Part shown: piece by piece, positions 42,910 through 50,598 of the stretch
How the letters are laid out: each line of letters starts with the position of its first letter
How positions within the stretch are numbered: the stretch's first letter is position 1
Assembly (NCBI GenBank): GCA_963704355.1
Contig: OY969891.1
Location: forward strand, 806,001 to 870,000
Source: Bog-473 sp963704355
Lineage (GTDB): Bacteria; Actinomycetota; Acidimicrobiia; Acidimicrobiales; RAAP-2
Reading direction: 5' to 3'
Length of the DNA: 64,000 bases
Notes under the pieces: model-generated
What the model was told of the DNA's origin: nothing
Database searches by the model: none
Seen by the model: only the letters and a program-made list of their open reading frames with translations
Translations under genes and position numbers: made by a program

Positions 42910-44265
42910 ATGCCTGATGTCACTGTGACCGCCGCTGCTGGCGCCGCCGGTGCCCTGCTCGGCGACTGGGCCGAAGACCCCGTCCGGGGTGGACCATTGG
43001 CCGGGCATTCCCACGCCGAAGTCCGTGCCTTCGCCGGCGCCGGTAAGACCCACTGGTTGACGCGAGCGGTCCGTCGAGCGCTGGCCCGAGGGCATCGGGT
43101 CTTGGTGGTCGCCTTTACAAACGAGCAGGTGCACCTGCTGGCCGAGCGCCTGGCACAAGAAGGGGTGGACGTCGTGCATCTGGCCGCAGCTGGCAGAGAG
43201 CACCCCCTGAGCCATCGACGGCTGGTCACGACCACCGACGTGACCGTGACCAGCCGTGCTCGTTGCGTTGTCGCGACGATCTACCAAGCCGGGAAGGCGG
43301 CCAAGCGCTCTCCCAGCGACATCGGCCTCTTTGACCTGGGATTCGTGGACGAGGCCTACCAGGTACGCACAGATACCACGGCCCTGTGGGCACTCACGCT
43401 GGCGCCGCGATGGGCCTTTATCGGGGACCCTGGACAGATCGAGGTGTTCACCCGCCTTGGCAGTTCCCCATTCATTGGGCCCGATGACCCAGTGGCCTCC
43501 ATCATCGACTCCGCTCGCGCTGAGGGGGCCGACTTCGGCCTATTGCCCTTCGATTGGACCTGGCGGCTCCCCGCCCACGGCGCGGAGGTCCTCGAGCCTT
43601 TCTACGGTACCGCCGTTCGGCCGGCGGCGTTGTCCGGTGACCGCCAGCTCCTCTTGGGACCGCGCAGGGCCCGGCGCGGTCTGGCCAATGCGGCTGACCG
43701 CAGCGTCGACCGGGCGTCGGCCATTGGGTGGGGGTTCTTGGAACTACCGGGTGAAGCCATCGATCCCGCCGACGCCGGGAGCGCAGAGGGGGTGGCAGCC
43801 GTGGTGGAGTCACTGCTCGGCCGGGGCGCCCAGGCCCGCTGCGAGCGCGACGGGCTGCGGCTGCTCGGCCCTCGTGACATCGGGGTCGCGGTCTCAACCG
43901 ATGCCCAGCTGGGTCTGGTCGACGCGTCTCTGGCCGCCGCTGGCCTCACGAACATCGAGGTGCGCACCTACAACCGCCACCAAGGCCTCGAATACGCGGT
44001 GAGTGTCCTCTGGCACCCTCTGAGCGGAGTGGCCGAAGCCGATGGCTTCTACCTCGACCTGGGGCGCCTGTGCGTGGGAGTGACCCGCCATCGCCACGCC
44101 GTGGTGGTGGTCGGCCGTAGCGGCATCCGGCGCTTGCTCGCCGATCCACCGCTGTCACCCGAGGCACCATGGCCGGGTCGCCGCGATGGTCTGCTCGGCG
44201 GCTGGCTGGCGCACGCCGCGCTCCTCGAACACCTCGATGCGGTTGGAGCTACCGTCGCCGCCTGA
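42910..44265 (+). CDS. Superfamily 1 helicase of the helicase-nuclease module
   Basis: A 451-residue SF1 (UvrD/UPF1-like) helicase. Motif I is FAGAGKTHWL (41-50), motif Ia VLVVAFTNEQV, motif II FVDEAYQV (DEAYQ 147-151), motif III FIGDPGQIEVF, motif IV-V TYNRHQGLEYAVSVLW, motif VI LCVGVTRHRHAVVVVG. It is short for the superfamily and lacks large insertions. It probably unwinds or translocates along DNA for the Cas4-like nuclease encoded two genes upstream. Confidence 0.88.
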   Translation: MPDVTVTAAAGAAGALLGDWAEDPVRGGPLAGHSHAEVRAFAGAGKTHWLTRAVRRALARGHRVLVVAFTNEQVHLLAERLAQEGVDVVHLAAAGREHPLSHRRLVTTTDVTVTSRARCVVATIYQAGKAAKRSPSDIGLFDLGFVDEAYQVRTDTTALWALTLAPRWAFIGDPGQIEVFTRLGSSPFIGPDDPVASIIDSARAEGADFGLLPFDWTWRLPAHGAEVLEPFYGTAVRPAALSGDRQLLLGPRRARRGLANAADRSVDRASAIGWGFLELPGEAIDPADAGSAEGVAAVVESLLGRGAQARCERDGLRLLGPRDIGVAVSTDAQLGLVDASLAAAGLTNIEVRTYNRHQGLEYAVSVLWHPLSGVAEADGFYLDLGRLCVGVTRHRHAVVVVGRSGIRRLLADPPLSPEAPWPGRRDGLLGGWLAHAALLEHLDAVGATVAA

Positions 44266-44310
44266 TCAGAAATTGCTGGCGGCCACATGGTCGTCCACGA
44301 AGTCGGCGTG

Positions 44311-44685
44311 CTAGCTCCCGCGAGCTTCGGGCCGGGTCCATGCCGGCGGGTTCGCCGTATGTGCGGCCAGAAATCCGTCCACATCGAAGCCGTGCGCACT
44401 GAGCTTTCGATGCGCGTCTTGTCGCACCCCATCATCGAACAGTTCTTGATACCAAGGAAGCAACGAAATCGCCTCCACGGTCATGTCCAGTTTCTGGTGT
44501 TCCCAGAGCTTGGCAAATCCGTCCGACACCCCGTCCGACTGAATGAGGCGCCGACAGGCCTCGACGGGCCCATAGTCGCCCACCATGCGGTTGAAGTAGG
44601 TGGGGTTGTAGCCGATCTCTCGTTTCAACCGGTCGGTGCCGACCTTCAACTCTTCTAAAAGGTGGTGCTCTGCGGGGTCGGTCAC
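44311..44685 (-). CDS. Small hypothetical protein paired with a GIY-YIG-like gene
   Basis: A 124-residue helical protein: EIGYNPTYFNRMVGDYGPVEACRRLI, SDGFAKLWEHQKLDMTVEAISLL, then EALFDDGVR-type ending with a basic/Pro tail. This pattern (small alpha-helical, DxTVEA...LL motif) is widespread and uncharacterised in bacteria. It begins 10 bp after the GIY-YIG-like gene. A possible partner or immunity factor. Confidence 0.65.
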   Translation of the reverse strand: MTDPAEHHLLEELKVGTDRLKREIGYNPTYFNRMVGDYGPVEACRRLIQSDGVSDGFAKLWEHQKLDMTVEAISLLPWYQELFDDGVRQDAHRKLSAHGFDVDGFLAAHTANPPAWTRPEARGS

Positions 44686-44695
44686 AGCGTGTGGC

Positions 44696-45508
44696 CTACT
44701 CCACTGCCTCAGAGTCGTAGACCAGATTGGCCTTCAGTCCCAGTGACGCGGCGATTTTGTCAAGGAATCGAAGACTCGTCAGAAACCACTCGGTGCCACC
44801 GGTTCTCGCAGCGCTACGCGTATGGTCCGCCGCCTCCAAGAAATCGTGGAACTCTCGCTCCATTCGCAGAGCGTCGTCACCGGCAGCTTCATAGACGCGA
44901 AGCAGGACAGGGTCCTCAGGAAGTGCCGTCGTTCGAGTTTGGTCACGAAATCGCTGGATGACACTTCGATCGCTTCGCCCCACCTTGAAGAGCGTGTGCC
45001 CCGAGTCGGGGTCGAACGGAAAGTTGAGGTAGTGCGGCAACGCATACACATAGATCCCAGGTACCGCCTGAGCCTCCGCCTGCGCCGTCTTTTCGCGCGC
45101 TTCCTGGTCCTCGACAATGCGCGCTGTCTGATCCGCTGCTCGCAAGTTCAATATGGCTAGGTTCTCTCTGGCGACCCGCTCTGCCTCCGGAGACAAGGCG
45201 GCTGTGCGCAGCAGACGCCGGAAGGATCTCGCCACACCCTGGGACACGCTCGGCGCTGTCGGCAGGTCCCCGTCCCGCCAGGCCCGAATGGCACGGTTAT
45301 AGCTCCACACGAAATTGGGTCGATCGGCACCGCGAGCAACTTGAATCTCGGCCGGCGATTCCCCATCTTGGAGACGACGGTAGATCTCTCCCAAAAGCGT
45401 CTCGTCGACTAGGAGGGCTGACGCGAGCTCGTCCCGGATTTCCGGCGATGGAACCACGGGGACGCCCCAACTGGATGTTGCCGGGGTGGCTGTTGGTAAC
45501 CCGTCCAT
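44696..45508 (-). CDS. GIY-YIG-like (T5orf172/MUG113) nuclease-domain protein
   Basis: A 270-residue protein. The N-terminal 140 residues are helical, including an HTH-like segment (GESPAEIQVARGADRPNFVWSYNRAIRAW) and a coiled coil. The C-terminal domain has the GIY-YIG layout: GIYVYALPHY (151-160), TLFKVGRSDR (172-181), then RFRDQTR and Glu218 in MEREFHDFLEA. This matches the T5orf172/MUG113 branch. It likely cleaves DNA. It forms a two-gene unit with the small gene downstream, a plausible defence or homing pair. Confidence 0.72.
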   Translation of the reverse strand: MDGLPTATPATSSWGVPVVPSPEIRDELASALLVDETLLGEIYRRLQDGESPAEIQVARGADRPNFVWSYNRAIRAWRDGDLPTAPSVSQGVARSFRRLLRTAALSPEAERVARENLAILNLRAADQTARIVEDQEAREKTAQAEAQAVPGIYVYALPHYLNFPFDPDSGHTLFKVGRSDRSVIQRFRDQTRTTALPEDPVLLRVYEAAGDDALRMEREFHDFLEAADHTRSAARTGGTEWFLTSLRFLDKIAASLGLKANLVYDSEAVE

Positions 45509-45641
45509 CGCTCCTAGGCTAGAGCGGCCAGGTGCTGCCGGGAACCGTGCGATAGCCGCTTGTGGTGTTGATCATCGGCCCAGTTGAGACGACGAGTGGT
45601 CTCGAGTCAGCCGGAAAACGCTATGGCATATACGGCTGGCT

Positions 45642-45926
45642 TCATTCAACAGGCGACTTGAAATCTGGTGCTTCGAATCTCGAGCAGATTCGGATCGGGG
45701 CGGGTTGATCGCTCAGTAAGTTCAGCTCCGCTCGATGGCCTTGTAGCAATCCACGCCTGGAGGGTCTTGAGAAAGGGTCCCCACCAAGCAGTATTGAAGT
45801 GCCCTCGCGGGATTCGCGACTCCACTTCTCATAGTCGCTGTTATGGAAGTCGGCGGGCGATACTCGTCTGCTGTGCCAGAATGCGATGCCAGCATCCAGC
45901 GCTTCGGTCGCTGTCATTGGTGACAT
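45642..45926 (-). CDS. Possible small gene or remnant after the E1 gene
   Basis: A 94-residue frame 59 bp beyond the E1 stop, same strand. Composition is protein-like (ATEALDAGIAFWHSRRVSPADF) with no recognised domain. It may be a fifth small gene of the ubiquitin-like operon or chance. The rest of 45509-45985 shows no gene. Confidence 0.3.
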   Translation of the reverse strand: MSPMTATEALDAGIAFWHSRRVSPADFHNSDYEKWSRESREGTSILLGGDPFSRPSRRGLLQGHRAELNLLSDQPAPIRICSRFEAPDFKSPVE

Positions 45927-45985
45927 GGAAACTGGACCCCAACGCTTGCCCGACTACTCCGTTCAGAGCCCAGCACGTTAGGCCG

Positions 45986-47497
45986 TCAGGAATTCGGCGC
46001 GTATTCGGAGAACCTCTTCTCCCAAATTTGGGCTGCCAAGGACGCAGGGTCGCACATGGGACAGGTCTGTTGGCGGCCAAATTGTCGCGGAGAGTTGGTC
46101 AGCCGATTAAGGGGATCGAAGAACTGAAACAGCGCCCGACAATTTCGCCCCCTGAGCGCACCGGTGCCGAGCGCCTCCTGAATACTGATGGCGGCAAGCA
46201 TGGTGCCAGCCATTGCGGAGACGAAGCCGACAGCAAACTCCTCGGGTCGAGTCGCACCAGGGCGTAGGAAGGCAGAGATGAGTTCCCCGGCATATCCACA
46301 CGTGCCTTCGGTCGCCCACTGAATCGCCTCATCTATATCGACCCCGCGATCTTTGGCGATCCCGAGGCGCTCCGCTTCGCTCATGGAGAGGAAGCGACGC
46401 CTGATTTCTGAATCGCTCTCGCCCTCTGCTTCGAGCGGATTGAAGCAGAACAGGCATGCAGTCTCGGCGGTTGGATCGCACCGCAGAACCTCGGCCCTAA
46501 GCCCGTTGGTTGATCCCGACACCAGCCGTGCGGGATACAGACTCTGGACCGCCTGTCTTGACCGGTTCGTGTCGACGGCCGAAACCATCATTGTCATTGG
46601 CCGTCGCGGTTCAATCGTCCCGACGGTGCCGTCGTGAGATTCGAAGGTGACCTCCGCGTCGTGACAGATGGTGGCCGCCTCTGATGCCTTTCGATGGCCG
46701 ACAGACTGCCGACCGAAGATTGGGCATCGGTTCAAGTTCGTCGTGTCCACCCCGAACTCGTCGGAGTCGGCGAGAAGGACGCTTCCTGTCAACCCCGGCG
46801 TCGCCCAGACTGTGTGTACCCAGGTGCTGCCTACAGCCCCGACACCACCAACGACGGCGTCAAGGCGAGCCGATCCGACCTCGGGAGGACCAACCCAATC
46901 TGGATCATCCTTCGGAAAGTCTGAAACAGTCAGTGCCCACAGCGAGTAGAAGACTGATGCAAGCGGCGTGTACGACGCGAGGCGCACCGCCTTAAAGATC
47001 TCGGCGGATACCAGAGCCGCGGCAGCGTACGGTCCCAGCGGAATGGCAGAGATGCTGTCCCCTGGCATCATTCCTCGAGAGAAGCCGCCCCACCAGTTCT
47101 CGCCATGCACGCGAATGACACCGGGTGCGGTAGCTCCGGGTCCAACGACCAATCTGAACGATGCGGTTTCAACCTCGACATCGGAAACAGAGACAGAAAC
47201 CGCATTGATGGCGTCAGCCCCGGCGAGTATTGCTTTGCACAGGTCGAGAGTGCGGGGAGCCAATGGAACGACACGTGATGCCAGGGGCACGGCCTCTGGA
47301 ATAGTTACGAAAACCCGGTCGACGATTCCATCGGCACGCGCCAACAGATTGACCAGCATCCAAAGCGTGTGCTGGCAGGCGGGACGCGTCGCTACATCTT
47401 TCGGAAGTACGATCGAGACCGAGACAGGAGATGCTTGATCCAACGGGAGCAGTTGACCACCAAGCGTTCCAGCGTGCCGGTCGGAGATTGGATCCAT
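45986..47497 (-). CDS. E1-like ubiquitin-activating enzyme (ThiF/MoeB fold)
   Basis: A 503-residue protein from ATG 47497. An N-terminal domain of about 190 residues is unlike any family I recognise and may contact the Ubl or E2. The adenylation domain follows: GGVGAVGSTW nucleotide loop at about 217-226, LLADSDEFGVDTTNLNR, and MVSAVDTNRSRQAVQ. Two CxxC pairs, CLFC (348-351) and CPMC (479-482), form a likely zinc site. Cys400 in GTCGYAGE is a candidate catalytic cysteine. Overlap with the upstream JAMM gene is about 106 bp, so a later start is possible. It would adenylate the Ubl C-terminus and pass it to the E2. Confidence 0.83.
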   Translation of the reverse strand: MDPISDRHAGTLGGQLLPLDQASPVSVSIVLPKDVATRPACQHTLWMLVNLLARADGIVDRVFVTIPEAVPLASRVVPLAPRTLDLCKAILAGADAINAVSVSVSDVEVETASFRLVVGPGATAPGVIRVHGENWWGGFSRGMMPGDSISAIPLGPYAAAALVSAEIFKAVRLASYTPLASVFYSLWALTVSDFPKDDPDWVGPPEVGSARLDAVVGGVGAVGSTWVHTVWATPGLTGSVLLADSDEFGVDTTNLNRCPIFGRQSVGHRKASEAATICHDAEVTFESHDGTVGTIEPRRPMTMMVSAVDTNRSRQAVQSLYPARLVSGSTNGLRAEVLRCDPTAETACLFCFNPLEAEGESDSEIRRRFLSMSEAERLGIAKDRGVDIDEAIQWATEGTCGYAGELISAFLRPGATRPEEFAVGFVSAMAGTMLAAISIQEALGTGALRGRNCRALFQFFDPLNRLTNSPRQFGRQQTCPMCDPASLAAQIWEKRFSEYAPNS

Positions 47498-47970
47498 TGT
47501 GAACTCCGATAGTCGAGGAGGGAAGGAACAACGCGGATTAGGTGTGCCGCCTCGGTGGGTTCTAAGGGAATCCATCCCTCCTCTCCACGTACGTGAATGA
47601 GACCATCGAGCGGGGTTGGGCGTTGGGCGGCGTGATGCGGGAGAACGATCGAAACAGCGCCGACTCTTTGAGAATACGCGTGCAGGTCGTCATAGTCAGA
47701 GTGGTGACAGCCGGCTCCTCCATGCGTATGGACCTGAGCGAGTCTTGCCATCCCGTATTTTCGGAAATGCTTACCCGCTTGGCTCATAGCTTCGGCGCTC
47801 ACGGTAAAGAACCCAGGATTGAGTTCAGCGTCGGGGATGGTGACAGTGGTCACGACCCCCTTTTCCTCGAGCCGAAATCCGTCCAGGTAGGCGACGCGCT
47901 CGACGGAAGGCACGGTGCGGGAGAATTCGTCGAGTAGCCGTTCCCACGATGCGTCAGGAATCACTATCAC
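47392..47970 (-). CDS. JAB/JAMM metalloprotease (deubiquitinase-like)
   Basis: A 192-residue protease. The JAMM zinc site is complete: Glu24 in SVERVAY, His81 and His83 in VHTHGG, Ser91 and Asp94 in HHSDYDD. It would cleave Ubl conjugates and/or trim the residue after the Ubl GG. GTG 47970 overlaps the E2 gene by 17 bp. The C-terminal 50 residues extend beyond a minimal JAMM domain and are Arg/Ser-rich. Confidence 0.85.
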   Translation of the reverse strand: MIVIPDASWERLLDEFSRTVPSVERVAYLDGFRLEEKGVVTTVTIPDAELNPGFFTVSAEAMSQAGKHFRKYGMARLAQVHTHGGAGCHHSDYDDLHAYSQRVGAVSIVLPHHAAQRPTPLDGLIHVRGEEGWIPLEPTEAAHLIRVVPSLLDYRSSQWIQSPTGTLERLVVNCSRWIKHLLSRSRSYFRKM

Positions 47971-48490
47971 CGCTAGGACCTAAGTAATTGGGCGCAGTCA
48001 GAACACGTGCAATTCGATTTAGCGTCGCGGAAACCGTATGCGTACCTTGCCGCCATGCCTGAGCCTCAGTCGCATTGTGGTCGCTGATGTAGTACTCAAA
48101 GGTGTGCGAAAAACACAAGAGCTGGCCAACAGTGCCGTCTGAAAAGGAGCGATTGTGGTGGAGACCAAATTCAAAACCGGGGCTGTTCTGCTGGTTGGGC
48201 CACCACCGGCCTCCGGGGGCCGATTGGGTCCATCCACCGTCACCTTCGGATTTCACGAACGCAGCTGTCGGCGGCCACACGTCGTACCACTCAGCTCCAA
48301 GGTGCACGAAGTAGTGGTCTCTCGTGCCGTCAGCGCGTACCGCGGGGACTCGGATCACTGCGTGAAGCGGATCGAGATTGATGCGTTCCCAACCGTCCCC
48401 CGTTCCACGGCCATATTCGAAGAACTGGGTGGTGTGCTGGTCGAAGGTGGCGGCGGCTATCTCGGGATCAACCGGATCGGGACGATTCAT
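47954..48490 (-). CDS. E2-like ubiquitin-conjugating protein
   Basis: A 178-residue protein from ATG 48490, chosen because it overlaps the Ubl stop (ATGA). E2-type features are YDVWPPTAAFV (Pro-rich beta-hairpin), WWPN, then Cys126 in GQLLCFSHTFEYY at the expected catalytic position, followed by helices (EAQAWRQGTHTVSATLNRI). This is the architecture of bacterial E2-fold proteins found beside Ubl and ThiF genes. It would take Ubl from the E1 as a thioester and attach it to targets. Confidence 0.8.
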   Translation of the reverse strand: MNRPDPVDPEIAAATFDQHTTQFFEYGRGTGDGWERINLDPLHAVIRVPAVRADGTRDHYFVHLGAEWYDVWPPTAAFVKSEGDGGWTQSAPGGRWWPNQQNSPGFEFGLHHNRSFSDGTVGQLLCFSHTFEYYISDHNATEAQAWRQGTHTVSATLNRIARVLTAPNYLGPSGDSDS

Positions 48491-48798
48491 GCCCCTCCGG
48501 TATTCCGGGAGAAGCCCCACTCCAGTGTTTCGCACTCGCGGTGGGCGTACTCTGACAGCCGCTCTTGGGCAAAGGAGAAGACGTCGCTGCCGTTGGCCAG
48601 GCAGGTGAGACGGTCGCCTTCCTGCTGGCCGCTGCCCAACTCCTTGTAGAAAGTCTCGATGATGACCTCGACCTTGGTGCTGGGCTCGCCTGGGATCTTG
48701 AATGGCTCTCCGCCAGCGTCCTCGTCGTGCACTGTGACGACGAGTTCCTTCCGGGCCGCTTCGCCCTCGCCTGTGGACTGTTCTGCCTGCTCAACCAT
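48487..48798 (-). CDS. Ubiquitin-like modifier with C-terminal GG
   Basis: A 103-residue protein. After a polar leader of 17 residues comes a beta-grasp-like sequence: ELVVTVHDEDAGGEPFKIPG, VEVIIETFYKEL, and it ends RNTGGA. The penultimate Gly-Gly (101-102) plus one extra Ala implies processing before activation, likely by the JAMM enzyme. AAGGAGG lies 5 nt before ATG 48798. It is the first gene of the operon Ubl-E2-JAMM-E1. Confidence 0.8.
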   Translation of the reverse strand: MVEQAEQSTGEGEAARKELVVTVHDEDAGGEPFKIPGEPSTKVEVIIETFYKELGSGQQEGDRLTCLANGSDVFSFAQERLSEYAHRECETLEWGFSRNTGGA

Positions 48799-48869
48799 GG
48801 TGACCTCCTTGGGGTCATAGGCCGTCCCCCCAGCAGCTGGGAGGATCCGTTATCCTCTACCTAGGAGGT

Positions 48870-48921
48870 TACACCATTTCGTTGCACCTGTTAGGTATAA
48901 CAATTCTACACCATTGGCGAC
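48870..48921. promoter_or_regulatory. Divergent promoter region, Ubl operon versus toxin gene
   Basis: TACACCATT occurs twice in direct orientation (48870-48878 and 48907-48915) between the divergent genes. TTGCAC (48882-48887), 17 bp, TCTACA (48905-48910) could serve the toxin gene with a leader of only 4-5 nt. GTTA-ggta-TAAC (48890-48901) is a small dyad between them. Weak evidence, based on spacing only. Confidence 0.4.
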
Positions 48922-49269
48922 ATGGATCTGAGCTTCGTGACCAGCGGTCTTAGAGCGCTCTGCAACAGCCGGGCGGCGATGGTCCGACGATGGGGCGAGG
49001 ACCGGGCAGATGCCGTCGCCCAGCGGTTGCAAGAGCTTGACGGCGCCGATTGTCTCGGCGATCTCACTGACTTGCCCTATCTCGTCGTTACCCCCAACGG
49101 CGCGAATTCAACAATTGAGATCCGGGACTCTGCGGGACTTGTCGTCGAATGCAGCGCAGGCGACCGCGACAACAACACTGACCTCGATGGATCCTGGCGT
49201 GACCTCACTTATCTAACGATCTCCAACGTGATTGCACTCGCCCACGATCATCAAGGAGAAGCAGATTGA
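48922..49269 (+). CDS. HigB/RelE-like toxin
   Basis: A 115-residue toxin-like protein: LSFVTSGLRALCNSRAAMVRRWG opens a HigB-type fold, then AVAQRLQELDGADCLGDL and a closing strand WRDLTYLTISNVIALAHDHQ. It pairs with the next gene, whose ATG overlaps its stop. Family members cleave mRNA in the ribosome A site. Confidence 0.78.
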   Translation: MDLSFVTSGLRALCNSRAAMVRRWGEDRADAVAQRLQELDGADCLGDLTDLPYLVVTPNGANSTIEIRDSAGLVVECSAGDRDNNTDLDGSWRDLTYLTISNVIALAHDHQGEAD

Positions 49270-50369
49270 TGATGACTACGACTTCACCTCCAGACTTGAC
49301 ATATAACCCCGATTACGCCGTCCCTCCCGGTGAGTCATTACGGTCCACGTTGACAGTTTTGGGGATGACCCAATCCGATCTGGCCACGCGTTCAGGGTTG
49401 TCGCTGAAGCACATAAATCAGATTATTCAGGGTGCCGCTCCAATCACACACGAAACATCTCTAGCCCTAGAGAAGGTGACCGGGGTTCGCGCGCGATTTT
49501 GGAACAGTCTTGAAAGCAACTATCGCGATCGATTGGCTCGAACAGAAGACCGTGAGGGATTGGCTAAGGAACGCGAGTGGCTGGGTACCCTCCCAATTAA
49601 GGAACTCCGACGGCGAGGCTACTTAAGCGGGAAGACCGATGCTGGATCCGCGCTCGAAGAGGTTTGCCGATTTTTTGGCGTTGCCAATAGGTCTGCCTGG
49701 GAGAAGGTGTGGAGCCAACCTCTTGCCTCCTTTCGGAAGTCAAAGGCCTTCGAGAGTGATACGGCAGCGCTTGCGGCTTGGTTGCGGATCGGAGAGCTTG
49801 AGGCTGCCGATATCGAGTGCGAGCCCTTTGATGTGCGAAGGTTCCGTGACGCGCTTCGAGAAGTACGAGCGATCACGAGGACTCCTGTTAACAAGTGGGT
49901 ATCGAGCGTCGTCGAAATCTGTGCTCAATCTGGAGTCGCCGTCGTCTTTGTGCCTGAGATCAAGGGAGCTCGAGCTAGCGGAGCCGCACGCTGGCTCAAT
50001 CCCTCCAAGGCATTAATTCAACTGAGTCTTAGACACAAGTCGGATGATCATCTCTGGTTTTCCTTCTTTCATGAAGCTGGCCACATAGTGCTTCATAGCA
50101 AGAAGCAGACGTTTGTGAGCGATGACCGAACGGGCGACTTGGCGGAGGACGAGGCAGATGAGTTCTCCCGCATTGCCCTGATCCCAAGGAGCTTCGAAGC
50201 GGAGCTGTTGACGCTAGACAGTGATGAATCGATTCGTACTTTCGCAAAGGAAGTTGGGATTGCGCCGGGGATCGTTGTGGGCCGGCTACAGAAGGAAGGG
50301 ATTCTCAACTGGAATCAACGTAACAACCTCAAGCAACGTCTGCAGTTTGCGGACGAACCAGTTGCATAG
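49266..50369 (+). CDS. HigA-like HTH fused to an ImmA/IrrE metallopeptidase
   Basis: A 367-residue antitoxin-type protein. The N-terminal HTH is GMTQSDLATRSGLSLKHINQI (about 34-54), as in HigA. The C-terminal half is a COG2856 peptidase with HEAGH near residues 268-272 (FFHEAGHIVLH) and a downstream acidic stretch EDEADEFSR that can supply the third ligand. Peptidases of this type cleave repressors. Here the enzyme may inactivate itself or the toxin complex on phage or DNA-damage signals. DNA here is visibly AT-richer than the chromosomal arms. Confidence 0.85.
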   Translation: MMMTTTSPPDLTYNPDYAVPPGESLRSTLTVLGMTQSDLATRSGLSLKHINQIIQGAAPITHETSLALEKVTGVRARFWNSLESNYRDRLARTEDREGLAKEREWLGTLPIKELRRRGYLSGKTDAGSALEEVCRFFGVANRSAWEKVWSQPLASFRKSKAFESDTAALAAWLRIGELEAADIECEPFDVRRFRDALREVRAITRTPVNKWVSSVVEICAQSGVAVVFVPEIKGARASGAARWLNPSKALIQLSLRHKSDDHLWFSFFHEAGHIVLHSKKQTFVSDDRTGDLAEDEADEFSRIALIPRSFEAELLTLDSDESIRTFAKEVGIAPGIVVGRLQKEGILNWNQRNNLKQRLQFADEPVA

Positions 50370-50598
50370 TTTCGTAAAATTGGGTCGTTTGGGTAGCTTC
50401 CGATCGGTTGACGAGCACATCAGAGACGGCTTCCCCTGGGAATGGAAACAACTGAAAATCCGCGCTATTGAGATCAGATCTGTTCATATAGAAAGGTCAG
50501 GAGTCCAAACGCGCGGGCCGAAACAGTCTCCGATACCCCTGGGACTCGCGGGCAGTAAGGCGCACCGGATGTCAGGACCGACTAACTGAGGTTAGAGC

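Noticed and set aside
41877..43235. 452-residue minus-strand frame
   Set aside because: Antisense to the unknown protein and helicase of the four-gene module; Ser/Arg/Ala-rich shadow.
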